A stretch of 64,000 bases of DNA from Metallyticus violacea (taxonomy: Eukaryota > Arthropoda > Insecta > Mantodea > Metallyticidae), in the NCBI GenBank assembly GCA_030762175.1, contig CM060843.1, positions 28,478,501 through 28,542,500 of the forward strand, read 5' to 3'. Numbering within the stretch: the first letter of the stretch is position 1; every line of letters starts with the position of its first letter. The notes beneath the pieces were generated by a model that saw only the letters and a program-made list of their open reading frames with translations, made no database searches and was not told the DNA's origin. A program made the position numbers and the translations under genes. Positions 22,521 to 35,399 of the stretch are shown here, one piece after another.

Positions 22521-25500
22521 GTCGCACTAGGTGTTGGCAATTTTATGATTGTTAGGGTCTAGTTAAAGTTGTATCATGATAAATGCAATTCTGATATATT
22601 GGTAACTTGTGCTTGTAGAATTTTATCAACAGTAGATAATTTTGCAATCTCAAAGTTTGAAAATGTTTGCACTTGTAATGGTTTATAAAAAATGTTTGTC
22701 TTAAAATACTACTTCCCAAACAAATGTTACATTATATAGTTCTTTTCATATTACAAATAAAGTATCTCTTATTGTCCATATATTTGTCAAATGTGAAACA
22801 AAATAAAGATATTTATGTCAGTTACACATACTGAGTCAATATTCTTGTTTTGTTGTAGCTATGGAAGGAGAATATAGAAGATAATGTGGAAATGAGGAAT
22901 TAGCAGAAAATAAAATAATTTAATTTTATAATAGGAAGTGAATTTGTGCACTAGCTGCATTCATCTGCAAATAATATTTAGCAACCAAATTAAAATTATG
23001 CACCTTCTGAATAAGAGCAACATCTAATCATCAGTCACCAACAATCATGCTGGGTTCCACTAAGGCTTGTCAAACAGTGTTTTATGAAAATAATAAAGAA
23101 TATGTGAGTAGCAATACACCTTATATAGAATCTGATTCCTCAAACAAGTTTGTGGATGAACTTTATTTCGAACAGGGAATGAAAGTGTTGCCAATCAAGA
23201 TGAAGATGTAATATATGTTGAAAATGCAAAAAGCAGACTGATATAACTAAATGAGAGCATAAAAAAAACAAACTAAGGGAGCAAGCAAAAAATATATTGC
23301 ATTTCAGAAAAAAGGACATTAACCATTCAAGATCGAGAGAGAGAGAGAGAGACCTTGAAGTCCAATTGCAATTCTAATTGGTATATAGCATTCAAAACAA
23401 GGTACAGCAATGAAATAAGCAAAGATTACCAGAAAATCTAAAAGCATATGGAATGAAATGTTAAAGAAGTGTTAGATAGACATGTTGGACAAAATGGCTC
23501 CTAAGAAAAGAACTAACATCGATCCCTCTAGGCAATAGTATGCCAAGACATACCATCCAAAAGTGAAAGACTAAAAGAAATAAGTTCGTGGAAATATGTT
23601 TTTGGACTGAAAAAGTAGCCAATCTGATATTGAACTGAAAAAAAAAAATGGAACACAGCATAACTAGAAGCCCAGCCCCTATGAACAATGCTGGAGTAGA
23701 TGTGAATCTTTGTAAGAATTTGTTTAATTTTCTCCCAAAGCTACCTTTGTATTACTGTATGAAATAAACTTACAAACTATTATCTGGAATCTGTAATCAA
23801 ATGTAAACTCAAGTTATACATACAATTTTTGTGAAAACCAGGGAAAACAAATGGAAAAGAATCCAATGTCTTGAAAAGTGTTTGATCTTGCTTTGGAAAA
23901 TATGATTGCCAGTAATTTAATAATTAGTCCCAAGAATATTCTATTTTTACCATTCAGTTTAACATGTTTTCAAATTTTAAACCTTATGAAAGTTTTAGAT
24001 GTTATGGTATGAGAAGTTGAGGTTCTGAAACAGGGCATTATTGAAATAAAATTAAATATAATCTGATTTTGCAAATATAGTATATATTTTAACATATATA
24101 ATTTTCTTTCTCATTATCCTCGGCCTCCTATATTAAGTACTTATTATACATCTTTTGCACTAGGAAAGAATATTGCAATACCATGTAAATTCAATTCTGC
24201 CACATGATTATAACCTCAGTGTTATAATCATGTGACTATTGTAACTAAGAAACAGAAATGATAGTCAATTTATGTAATTTTATTGCATTATCAACAAAAT
24301 ATGTGTATCAATAAATCAGTATACAATTTTTTATGATGCAGAGATGCATTTGAATTGAGAAAAACCGTTTGGACTTTGACAAAATGCACATCCATTAGAG
24401 GATTTGGTATGAACATTTATATACAAGCAATGAAAGTATGCTAACTTTCAAAGCACTTGCAGTAAAAATAATGGGGGAAAGAGTCTTGAGGAAGCTATAG
24501 ATAATTAAGAAAAAGTAGTTTGAATGTGCATAATAGATCAATTATGGCCTATACCTTAATGAATGATGGTGCTTTCAAACTTTTGTTTTGCATGTAAATT
24601 TTTAGATTATTTTCTTTACATTGTAAATCATTTTATGCAAAGATATATGCTGCACCTTTTTATGCTCCCAAGTGTTCAAAATGCTGTCCCTAAATAATAG
24701 TAATATTGTACAGGTTTCAATTCTTTCCTATTTTTTCATATATTCTGCAAAACATAGATGAAGTATCTAGCATGTAAGGCACTAAAAACAGGCCACCTAA
24801 ATAATAAGGCCATTTTTAGTGATAAAAGAAATTTTTTCAGGCAAAAGTTCCTTGGCTTGAAGAGGAACATAATGTGATATTGTTATCCCCCCCCCTCCAT
24901 AGGTGGAGTTGTATGCAGGTCAATTCCATTATTGTAAGTGAATTAATATGTTTTATTAGTTATCTCTTAATAGAGCATTTGAAGAGAGAGGCACATTGAG
25001 TGCACAAGTTTGAGGACCATTCAAAGTTGTGCAGAATGGGCAGTCTTATTGATATATCACTTGAATTCCTATGTTTTAATGGAATGTCTTCTAATAATTA
25101 TGGCAGCATTATATTAAGAATTGTGAATACTAATTCATAAATAGGAACTAATTCCTATTTACAAGCCAACACTATATATTTCCAGGCTCTGGCCTTTATT
25201 TATCATTTCTCTTAATCACCATGGAATTTCATTTTACAGTTGTGTATGTTGTGAAGATTAACTTGTCCGTGGTTTTTAATGAGGTTCATCCTTAAACAAA
25301 ACCATAGTCAGGAACATGCCTTCAATTTGCAGTTGCTGTAAACACCATTTGGAAATTACTACTGATTTTGAAAGTTATTGGCATGTAGCTGCTGTTAAAA
25401 TAAAATGTGAAAAGGATGGAATTTGTAGGATTGATAGGTTGTGTGCTACAGCAGCTAAAATGTTATTGTATTTCCTTTATCAGTTGTCTTGCCCCATTAT

Positions 25501-26960
25501 CATCTTTATTACCTAATGTCTTGAAATGTTTATTATTGTATCTGGGGTTAATTGTAATGGGATACAGAAGGAATTCCATAAAGTCATGGAGAGTAAGTAG
25601 GAAATTAAAAAGTTTTTAATAGTAGTAAATTTATATGCATTAACAGCAAGGAAAGGAAAATTGTTTAATTTGATTTTAATATGTTTACTTGTAGATGAAA
25701 TTATGTGTAATTGGTTTTATTTATATATTAAAGTAATTTATTTTATTTGCATGCAAATTAGAAATTGCAAGAAATTAAAAGTAATACTAATTTTTTGTTT
25801 ATTATATGCAAAATTGAACTTTATTATGTTTACAAAGATAGATCATGAAGATGTGGCACAATGAGAATATTTTTCATAAAATTTGCAGTTATTTGTTGCA
25901 CCTTTTTCTATCACACCAGAGTACCATGCTGCTCTAACTTGTGAATGTTTGAATAACTTTTGTAAGAAGTCGTCTGATTGTAACTACAGCATACCATAGA
26001 CTGGACACAGATACACAAAAAAACTTACAAGCTAAGTGCTGGTCTACATTCAGTTTGCAACACATTGGTTTACAGAAACCTAGGCATACAATACATTAAA
26101 GAAACAAAGTAATTAGCCAGTTTCTTGAAGCTATTTCAGTCATTGACCTTCAACTGTCTTGAATGACCCTCAAACATGTGTATGTCTGTCATAGATAATA
26201 AAACAATGAAATAGACTCTCATTTTTTCTTGGCACCTCCACTATGAAAAATCTAATACTATCACATTATACCCAGCAACTTTTGTCTAAAGAATTTTCTT
26301 CTATCATTAAAAATAGTATTTGTATTCGGGTGGCCTGTTTTAGGTGCCTCACCCTGATATTATAATTTCAAAGAAAATAGTTTCCCTCATATATTTTAAT
26401 GTCTGAATATTTTGATAAATTATTTTAAATCTTGTCTTCTTTGGTATGAGAGATATGTGTAAATTTGTTGATATATTATCTAATATATGTACTATTAAAA
26501 CTTCTAGTGATAAGTATATAAAAGGTGCAGCCCTTGGCTGTATTCACCAAGGAGATCATCAGAGCAGTTCAAGTTGCATAAATGCCCTTCTCACCTGTCT
26601 TTGATAAAGTTATTGAAACTGCTTTCAAGGTGGACAGCTCAATTTTTATTTGAGCATTATGGGTGCCTATATTTTTAAAAATTGTAAGCATTATTATTTT
26701 ATCATTATGTTTGTCAAAGCTAAGATATTTGCCAGTAAGTTTCATTGCTTAATTTTGAGAATGAGAGATTTAAAGATGGAATCTCAGAGAAAGCTCTAAC
26801 AACAAAATCTTTAAAAACAATACATAATAGCATACCTACTATGTTTGACTTTAATATCATTTTTTCCCTATACCTTCCTCTAAAGTTAGGAAGAGAACTG
26901 AAAAACATGAATTTTCATTTAAAGAAAACAATGTTACATTGTGATCTGCAATCATGCTGT

Positions 26961-26963
<3 letters not shown>
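22521..26963 (+). other. VMP1 intron segment, no gene seen
   Basis: Long AT-rich stretch. It includes a GA tract at 23333-23352 and a C-run near 24887. A ~45-bp block at about 25885-25930 matches 21490-21535 of the type beta LINE. No recognisable exon; no repeat family found elsewhere. Confidence 0.5.

Positions 26964-27024
<61 letters not shown>
26964..27024 (+). repeat. (CT)n microsatellite upstream of VMP1 exon
   Basis: About 30 uninterrupted CT units end 109 bases before the exon at 27133. As a long pyrimidine tract on the sense strand it could bind PTB-like factors and modulate splicing (inference). Such tracts are length-polymorphic. Confidence 0.95.
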
Positions 27025-27025
<1 letters not shown>

Positions 27026-27132
27026 ACCCTTCTTGTTGGAGGGTAAAGAATCAATGTAATAGAATGCTATGTTGATTATTTTGTTATATTTTTTAAATAT
27101 TTTTAATTAATTTAAATCTATGTTATTTACAG

Positions 27133-27411
27133 ATTCCCAATCCACTGTTTGATTTGGCAGGAATAACCTGTGGCCACTTTTTGGTTCCCTTTTGGACCTT
27201 CTTTGGTGCAACTCTTATTGGTAAAGCTGTGATCAAGATGCACATTCAGAAAATGTTTGTCATAATTGCTTTCAATGAAATGCTGGTGCATAAGGCTGTT
27301 ACCATAATAGGTCATGTTCCTGGAATTGGTTCAAAACTTCAGAAGCCCCTAGAACAGTTTCTTATCAAGCAGAAAATGAAACTTCGCAGAGAATCGGAAG
27401 CTGATAAATCG
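27133..27411 (+). CDS. VMP1: VMP1 exon (VTT domain core)
   Basis: 279 bases, 93 codons, phase 0 on both sides. The acceptor ...TTATTTACAG ends at 27132; the donor GTAAGC starts at 27412. It encodes [40 protein letters not shown], a divergent helix, then [18 protein letters not shown] and a basic tail ending RRESEADKS. The PNPLFDLAG...G block is the most conserved VTT-domain segment, with the Asp central to scramblase-type folds. [16 protein letters not shown] is nearly invariant across animals. This is the longest coding exon in the window, and the open frame runs past the donor into intron. The next exon lies 17.5 kb away. Confidence 0.97.
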
Positions 27412-27839
27412 GTAAGCCCAGAGAAATATGCTTTTGATTTTTCTGTTTTCTCTTTCTTAAAAATAAAGTTAGGTACAGCATAACTTAAATTGCCTCATAG
27501 CAACCAATGCTATCCATTACAACACTGTACATAATACATAGAAATCAGGGGTTGCCAGTGTTACAGTTCATTATATTTGAGTTTTAGTTTTTTTATTGAG
27601 TTAATGACAGAAGTTACCTGGCATCAATAACATTTGAAAAAAAAAAAAAAGCAATCAGTAACAGTAATGCAGCTTAAAAAAACACAAAAAATGGCTCTCT
27701 CTCTTCTCCAACCAAAGGAGATATTATGTTTGTTCAAAAGGGATTAAACATTAACTTAAGGAATTTATGAAATGATATGTTCCAAGACACCTCATATACC
27801 TGTATAATCACAATGAGTAAGTGTGCAAAATTTATCATT

Positions 27840-28330
27840 ACAGAAGGGATTATATCACCAGAAATCATTGGTTCTTCAGCTTTCATTGCTGCCTTAAGGT
27901 CTGGATACTTTTGGGATTATTTACTTAACACTTTATTCTTAATGCAACCATAAAACAAAAAGTTGAATCAGGTGAATAAGAGGGCCAATTTTCCTCTCTA
28001 GGAAAATAGCTTGTAATCAAAGTGTTCATCAAAATGTTAAAAATACTATGTGTAATAATGGCCTTGCTGCACCTTACATTAACCATATGCTCTCAATGGC
28101 ATAATTCCTAGAACAAATAAAACAAAAGTTTCTGTCAGCACTGTGACATACAATTCCATTGAAAAAAGTACTGGCCCAATTATCCCAAAGGACCAAACAG
28201 AGGCAAGCTCTGGATAAAGTGACTTTCCTTGCTCCAGACCCTACAATACCATTTGTTTGGACTTTATTGGTATGCATAATGTGCTTCAGCAATTTTGCTG
28301 CAGATGTTGCTGTTGCCAGTGTGCTGACTA
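27840..28330 (-). mobile_element. Tc1/mariner-superfamily DDE relic
   Basis: The minus strand at about 27970-28000 reads ENWPSYSPDSTFCFMV, matching the arthropod transposase pattern WP.YSPDLTP.DF around the third catalytic residue. Here that residue has been lost. Downstream KSIQTLRQQ also fits. The remainder is too decayed to place, and the ends are unknown. It sits in intron 3 of VMP1 just after the exon. Confidence 0.45.
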
Positions 28331-28443
28331 TTCTCTTCAGATCATCCAGAAATATTCTTTCTTGAAGGTTGCTCTATTTGCATGTGGTATTATCAGAAAT
28401 ATGCAGGCTAAATTCCATATTGTGCTGAAGTACCCTAGGAATA

Positions 28444-28783
28444 AATTCGTGTGATTATATGTCATACTAACACTTATTGCTTCACTTGTGTGATATTTGG
28501 AACCAGTTTCAAAGACCTTCATCTTCATCTTCGGCCAAGGGTACGACTACAATATTTTGCTTCTTCCTCTTTGTTCCTAACGATTCAAAAACCTAACCTC
28601 AATTAAAACATATCTTTTAAAAAAGAATTTTTTTTTAAAAAATATATATGGAACTAACACAGTGAAGCCAAGTCATATGAATAGATTCATGTGATATATG
28701 TCATACTAAACACTCTTATTGCTTCACTTACTTGTGTGATATTTGGAACCGGTTTCGAAGACCATCTTCATCTTCATCTTCAG
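28444..28783. repeat. Direct repeat of ~95 bp, Penelope-end-like
   Basis: 28444-28535 and 28684-28783 are direct copies. Each contains ATTCGTGTGAT or ATTCATGTGAT, CTTATTGCTTCACTT, TGTGTGATATTTGGAACC and a CATCTTCATCTTC end. They are separated by ~150 bp of AT-rich DNA. The reverse complement (GAAGATGAAGATG...GGTTCC) resembles the tail region of Penelope-like elements, and GCAATAAGAG is shared with 18564-18574. I infer two solo ends or a paired pseudo-LTR remnant. Confidence 0.7.
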
Positions 28784-28995
28784 GACTGGTCTCCCTGGCT
28801 GAGGTTTTCTTTTTTCCCTCAGTCCTCATAAATGGCAAATGCCAGAGAAGTAATAGGCCTGGAACACTTCCTTCCTTAAACAAAACAACAAAAAAAAACT
28901 TTCCTAATTTATCATTTTATCTTGTCTGTCATCAGTGTTCCTGCCTGTGATGCCTCATTAGTTAAAAGCATTAAACACTATTCAAAATAAAAAAA
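28784..28995 (+). mobile_element. SINE family B, 5'-truncated
   Basis: It starts within the CTCCCTGGCTGAGG block, with TCCTCATAAATGGCAAATGC, TGCCTGTGATGCCTCA and a TTAAACACTATTC tail. The tRNA-like head is absent. It abuts the repeat ending at 28783. Confidence 0.8.
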
Positions 28996-30829
28996 TCTCC
29001 TGAAGAAAGTTTCCATATTATTAGAAATGGACTAACAGAGCAATGAGAAAGCATTTTAATTTGCTATCCTCCAACATAGTTAATGAAATTTCTTTCATTT
29101 TGACCTAAGTTTTCCTTAGTTGTCCAAGAATATTGCTAATAGCCTTTATCCTGCTAAATATGTTTCTGGCATAAATATTCCAAAGGTAATATTTCCCCTT
29201 TCAAATGTATAAAGGAGCAAAGCTAATGGAGCTTATGAGAAGGTCTTGGTCTTCCTTGGAATGCTGAAGCTTTCTGTAACCAGAGACAGCATAATGGAAT
29301 AATTCAATATTTGAATTGTTCCAATTGCATTTAATGCACTGATAGAGGTCAGATAAGACAAATCAGCTTCAAAACTGTTCCTGTGAAGAGCAATGCTATA
29401 TTGGAAAGCTAGTAAATGAAGGAAGTAAATGTGAATGTTAGACTTATCATACAGAAAAATTAGCCATACTTCTTTTAGAGCTTCTGTCATTATTCCTGAT
29501 GGCAGAAAAACTCCTCTTTTGGAACTGTTGAGCTGAGATATAAATTATTTTAATAATCTTATTTCACTTTGACATTCTTGAGAGTTTTAACAAACCTTAA
29601 CAGTAATGGTATACATAAAAATGCATCTTTTTATTAAATCATAAAAAATTTATATATATATTCTCTCTTTTTTACCTCCGGTAATTCATGAAAGGTTTTA
29701 CAGCATTATTAACATATAACTGGAAGTGGGAAAATAGTGGATTTTATGTATGTAAGAATTTCCATTTTAATTGCCCTTCAACAGTTGCCTAAACAATATG
29801 AAAAAAATGAAGTGAGAAGTACCACTTAACTATTAATTTGATGCTACAAAGTCATATTATATTAATTTTAATCAATCATTACATTCTTTCCTCTAAACAG
29901 GTTTACTCTTCAAAATAAGTTTTTCACTTGCTACCATTGTCAATGTCAAAGCAAATCTAATATTCCATTTTTCTAGAAATCTGTTGGTTTTGACTTAAGT
30001 ATTTAAATTTCCAAGGCCTTTCTGTTTTAGTCATTTTGTACCCTATGTGACTGTCATAATCATAAAAATGGATAGATAGTAGAAAAATTTGGGGAATGGG
30101 ATAATACTTCCCTGCCAAACTCTGCACATTAGTCACATGTATGATGTGGCAGAGTGCTCTAACAGTGCACTAATAAAGGTTGCATCTTATTTTGTTTATA
30201 TGAATGCCATGAAATTTAGGTAGTCACTTTTTAGATGGAATATGCCAAATGTTAAATAAAACAAAATATTAACCAATCTAAATACATTTAATATATTCAA
30301 AGAGTTTCAGTACAATGCAGTGCGAGCTCATTACATATCACACAAATAGTCATAATTAACGTCATCCAGAAAATCACTTTGTTGTCCAAAACAATGAAAA
30401 TATTTTCTTTAAGTGGAAGCCTTTTTATAGGATTTCATAGGTACTTGGTGAAAAATCCTATTTTGTTATATAAAAATTATGCAGTCCATTATAGTTTATT
30501 ACAATGAACAAAATTTGTTGTTTGTAAAGTTCAGAAGCAAATGAATCCAGAAACGAAAAAGCATAAGTATTTTAGACACTTGATTGGTACCTTTAGCGCT
30601 AGTTGATTAAGGGTATAGAAAACACTAATTTAAAGCATATAATTTCAAAAAACCAAGTATAAAAGGAAGTTATAAATTTCCAGTTTGAGATATTACCTGT
30701 GATGCCATAGAGAAATAATGTTTGCCATTTCCCAGGGCCCTCCTGGACATACAGTAAAAATGTCCTGCCTGCAGCTTCATTCATCATGCTGCTAAGAGTA
30801 CATTAAAGGACATGGTGTGAACAAAAATG
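28996..30829 (+). other. VMP1 intron segment, no gene seen
   Basis: An open minus-strand frame at 29233-29490 codes a hydrophobic 85-residue peptide without a recognised motif. The rest is AT-rich with no repeat found elsewhere in the window. Confidence 0.45.
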
Positions 30830-31830
30830 ACAAATCTCAATCGAATCAAGCATTCAGGCAGTGATTCAGTACTTGTATAGGGCATGTTACCAAAGGAAGT
30901 TGCATCATGCAGGAGACTCATGGGACAGTGCTCCATCATATGCAACCATGAAAAACTGGGTGGCCAACTTTAGGCGTGTGGAAGATGCCCCAAGAAAAGT
31001 AATGCCAATCACCATAGCCAAAACAGTAGATTCCATGCACGATCGCTGAATGATCTTAAGGCACATTGACGTAACATTTGGTATATTCCAGCAGGCAGAA
31101 GATATTGCTCAAATTTTGAGAATAGATCAAAAACTCTTCAATGCTGATCAGAAATAGGAGGCAGTGCTGGTTTGTTTGGAAATTGTGCAGCAGTGAATGA
31201 TTTTTTTTTAATAGTGTTTAATGCCCGTTTTTACTACTGAGGCACCACAGGCGGTGTGGATGAATGTGAATTTCTAGCACAGTATATGACAATGGATGAA
31301 ATGTGGGTGCACTACTTTGACTGTGTGGATTGGAAGCAACTCCCCACCTCTAAAAATTTTTTTGGATACAGAAATCCTCAGGGAAGGTAATGTCATGCCT
31401 TCTTGGATGCAGAAGGTGTCATAATGACTACCTGGAGAAGGATACTATGATAAATACACGATATTATTTCACCCTGCTATGCTATGTGAGAGGAACCGAA
31501 GAAAAAGAGGTACGGAAAATGTGCAGAAAATTTTTTTACATTAAGATGGCAATTCAGCTCATATGGACATCCCAACGCTGCTGGATACTCTTCTGGAATG
31601 GGGGTTCAAAATGGTGTGTCATCCACTGTATTCAGCGAATTTGTCTCTGTCAGACTTCCTTTTGTTCTCCAAACGAATAAAGGATCTAAAAGGATAGCAA
31701 TTTGATATTAATAACAATGTGATCGGTTGGACTTCAAACTATAAGTTATTTGAATGGGTTACACAAGTCATGCCTGCAAATGTATTGGTGTACAGAGAGA
31801 CTGTTCAAAAATAAATTGGTGTTATCATAA
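30830..31830 (+). mobile_element. mariner relic carrying a SINE tail
   Basis: The plus strand reads PSYATMKNWVANFRRVEDAP (30861-31049), the N-terminal region linking the helix-turn-helix domains of mariners. MTMDEMWVHYFDCVDWKQ near 31290 holds the first catalytic Asp, and FLDAEGVIMTTW lies near 31400. The second and third Asp regions are not clear; the frames at 31520-31680 are shifted. A SINE B tail at 31200-31262 interrupts it just before the first Asp. Terminal repeats were not resolved. Confidence 0.75.
31200..31262 (-). mobile_element. SINE family B, 3' tail fragment inside mariner
   Basis: Poly(T), then AATAGTGTTTAATGCCCG and ACTGAGGCACCACAGGCGG: the reverse-strand terminal ~60 bp of the family B SINE. 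It breaks the mariner coding frame, so it inserted later than the mariner. Confidence 0.85.
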
Positions 31831-32689
31831 TTCTGCTATTCTTTCCTTGTGAAGCTAGAAACTTAAATCAACCTCTCCTTGTAAAGTAAAAATAAAAGCA
31901 AATTTTTCAACAGTGAAACTCTTAATAGTTAAAAACAACAAAGTACATAAACATAAAGCAGCCTGTTTCCATGGTCAGTGCACATTGTGAAATCAGATCA
32001 GTTGAGATCTGTTCATATAACTTCTTTAGCAACATGCCAAAGACACTTGTTAACATGGTTAAAATGGTTCAAGTTTCCCATGGATCACTTTATGACTTTA
32101 GAAAAGAAAACTTTTATGTACTATGTGCACAGGGCACATAAATTTGATGTTTGTTTTTTAAATGTATATTATGTGTAAATTGTTAAATATAGGGCACGAA
32201 ACACTAGAATGATGGAGATAGATAACACAAGTTCCCCATAATTAGCTGAACTATTCCTCAAGTGTGACAGCACATGACAGATTTCAAGTAAAAAATTAAA
32301 TAAATTATCAAAGCATTCATGTCTGCTGGTATTCCATTTCATGCCTTCTGAATTGGACAATTTAAAAGAAGCAATAGGTACTATATGAGTTTATAGTGAA
32401 AGCAGTTTGAGAAGATATCAAGAGAAGTGTCTTGAAGAAGACTTAGATTTAACTAAATGAAACTGCGAAAGAAATGTTCAAATTAACAATAATTTGAAAA
32501 GCAGAAAAGGATAAAACACTAAGAAAAAGTCACAGAGTTGTAATTGCTATATTTTGAACTACTTGAGTTCTATGGCAAGAAGACAAGTAAAGGTGATAAA
32601 AATTAATATTGAATATTGAAGGTAACGTTATGCATGGAAACAGATTAAACAAGCAACAAGAGTATTGGGGGGGGGGTTAGAATTCATAT
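31831..32689 (+). other. VMP1 intron segment, no gene seen
   Basis: AT-rich, with a G9 run near 32669. Nothing recognised. Confidence 0.4.
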
Positions 32690-33895
32690 GTAACATTTAA
32701 ACCAGGTGGTATACACACTTTATGTAAAAATACAGCTACCATTTCTCTATCTCTGAGTAAATTTTCAGAGCGACATATAGGTAATGCATCAGTAAGTGTT
32801 AAATTAAAAGCATCATCAAAATCCTAACAGTCAGATAAGGCATGTTTGGCAACTGGCAAGGGAGACTTGGTTTTAACAGAATGCATATGATTGTTCACAT
32901 GTAGTGAAACAACAGTAGAAGTTAAACCAATATAAAATGCTTTTCAAAGCTTACAAGATTACATATATATGACTTTCTTAGAAGAACAGATTAAATTCTC
33001 TTGATAAATAGGGCTGTGGAATGAATGGCACGGCATAATTAGGGCACAGATTTTATTATTTAGGGTGTTGGCAAGGATATGAGCTTGCAACCGGACAAGG
33101 TAAATTCAAAGGAGATAGTTTTCTGCAAAATATACTTTTAAGGTTAGGGTATGTTCTAAAAGTAAGGCAGGGTACAAATTTAGAAAAATCATTTAAAGAT
33201 GGGTGCATTAATAAAGTATTGTGACATTCTTTTAAAATAATTCTGATGCTTTCAATTCCAGGCACATAAGTAGTAACAAGGTTAATGAAGTTCTTATTAG
33301 AAGTTTTATGTTTGCATTGGAAAGTTTTGTGTGCTGGGATTATACAGGATTTTAAAAGAGCGGAAGGATCTTGGAACTTTGAGCTAGATTTTTAATATAC
33401 TTGTCGAGAAATGAAAAGTTGTTACAAAGACGATGACCATGGATTGAAAGAGAAAAAGGAATAGGTCTTTTGATATGCAAGTTATGACAGCTATCAAAAT
33501 GAAGATACTGTTGTAAATTGGTAGGCTTAATGTGCACAGACATAAGAAAAGAGCCATTTCATAAAGAAATATCAATACCTAGGAACATAGCAGCATTGGA
33601 AGAGATGGAAGAAGTGAACTTAACAGAAAATTTGGAGATAAGATTAATTAGGAATTTATCGAGAGGTTCTGAGCCATGAGTCCAAAGCACCAATATATAA
33701 TCAATATATCTCAGCCATAATAATGGTGCCAAAGGTTCTGATTTAAGAAATTCCTTCTCTAAGCAAACCATAAAAAGATTGGCATAAGACGGTGCCATTT
33801 TGGTGCCCATTGCAGTGCCTTTAATTTTTAGATAATATTTATTATCAAAACTAAAGGCATTGCGCGTAAGAACCAGATAAGTAAGATGTGTGTGT
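32690..33895 (-). mobile_element. Penelope-like element family 2, copy 2
   Basis: The minus strand codes NAFSFDNKYYLKIKGTAMGTKM then APSYANLFMVCLEKEFL, and LRYIDYILVLWTHGSEPLDK (33559-33810). These are Penelope-type RT motifs; the usual YIDD reads YIDY. The protein continues through QQYLHFDSCHNLHIKRPIPF and FINLVTTYVPG. Near 32930 it reads a CKAFYIGLT-like remnant of a GIY-YIG endonuclease. Frameshifts separate long open parts. It shares order and orientation with 480-1530, so these are two copies of one family. Ends undefined. Confidence 0.75.
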
Positions 33896-34345
33896 ATATA
33901 TAGTTAGTGGGTGATGAAACACAATGAAATATAAACTGATGAATGCTCTATTGCCCCATTGTTGAAAGGACATCTTGTTGGAGTATCTAGTATTATAGAA
34001 ATAAATTTCATTACAACAGTAATTAATATAAAACCACCTTTCATAAATCTAACCAAAGTACCTTTATTTATCTGATCTGTAGGTTGAAAAGCTCAAATAA
34101 TGTGAAAAACAAATTATTTAAAAACTGTAAAGTAGACAATTAGAGTTAACACTTAAAACATTGCATCTTATTGGTATTCACAAAAATCAGTTTTGTTTCA
34201 TTGTGTAATAATGCATTATCCATTGCTTTCTGCATGCCTATAATTGGTCAGTGTTACACTTCTTATTGGTAGAAATTATCAATTGAAAATATTCATCTAT
34301 TAACCAATGCCTTTAATAGATCAATATACTGATTGATCATTTTAA

Positions 34346-34609
34346 CTGCCACGGGTGGCAGACTTATGAGCGGAAAGTCTGGGTTTGAATACTGCCAGGA
34401 CCGTCCTCCCTGGCTGAAGTTTTTTCCAGGTTTTCCTCAGTCCTCATAAATGGCAAATGCTGGGGAGGTACCCTAAAACTTAGGGCTGGAACGATTCCTT
34501 CCTTAAAAATAAATCCTTTCCCAATATATCATTTCATGTACCATCAGTGTCCATTGCCTGTGGTGTCTCTGTAGCAAAAACGGGCGTTAAACACTATTCA
34601 TTCATTTTA
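34346..34609 (+). mobile_element. SINE family B, full length, with 12-bp target duplication
   Basis: It has a tRNA-like head with B box GGGTTTGAATACTGCC, body TCCTCATAAATGGCAAATGC, and tail GGGCGTTAAACACTATTC. Flanks TGATCATTTTAA (34334-34345) and TGATCATCTTAA (34610-34621) form a 12-bp duplication with one mismatch. The A-box region is partly deleted. Confidence 0.9.
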
Positions 34610-34854
34610 TGATCATCTTAATCTGTTTTCAATAGTGTTTATTAATGTGTATAATAATTTACTTTAATAAACTATATTGAAAAACATACTGTTTGACAAA
34701 TATTTTTAATTTCATTGACATAATTACAAGTAATTATTAGGAAGTAATTGGCTCTGATGCAATAAAAAGTAATAAGAAACAATACAAAAGATTTCTAAAA
34801 AAAAATTTCCAACTCACAGTTGCAATCACATCAGGACTTTGAAACTCATCCATG

Positions 34855-35270
34855 TTGAGAACTAGGGCAATGTCTCTTCAGAAAGAATGGGAGTGGGACA
34901 AATATGTAGGTGTTTGTAACAAAAGGGGAAGGGAGAGATTTGCTTAGGGTAGAGCAGGTATATTAGGGTTAAGTGGATTAAAAGTAAAAAAGGAAGAGTG
35001 TCCACTTTGTGGAAAAATAGAGGATTTTCATTGTATAGTTGAATGCTCACAAACTAAGAATGGAGAGAAGGTTAAGATTAGGAAATAAAGCAATTTACAG
35101 GTAATACTTGTAATATTAAAAATTTTTGGAACTGGTAACAAGGAGTTTTTTTTAGAAAATTTGGTGATTATATAGGAAGTAAGAGAGAAATAGTGGAAAA
35201 GAGTGATTAAAGTTAAGAAGAATATATATGGAGATAAGGAAGAAATTAATAAAAGCGGGATCTAATACAT
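34855..35270 (+). mobile_element. LINE (type alpha) 3' end fragment
   Basis: The plus strand reads KKEECPLCGKIEDFHCIVEC near 34990-35050, a Cys-Cys-His-Cys knuckle. It corresponds to MCGENNTDFHCLLYC at 37200 on the minus strand. RER and GLSGLKVKK precede it. This is the C-terminus of the LINE whose RT lies at 60-62.8 kb. A few stops; 5'-truncated. Confidence 0.65.
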
Positions 35271-35399
35271 AAATAACCAGGGTATTAAGTGCATAAGATC
35301 CCAAAACTATGTCATCTAGGAACATGGTAAAAAAATGTAAAATGTAAACTTTTTTATAATTGCAGAGTGAAATAAATTTCCATTCTACTAACAATAATT

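Noticed and set aside
26745..27026. Open frames across the CT repeat
   Set aside because: They translate only as Leu-Ser or Arg-Glu repeats from the microsatellite.
28257..28454. Cys-rich plus-strand frame (CCRCCCCQC)
   Set aside because: It overlaps a transposase relic on the other strand and has stops on both sides without splice context.
31390..31680. 96-codon plus-strand frame
   Set aside because: It is part of the mariner relic read partly in a shifted frame, not a separate gene.
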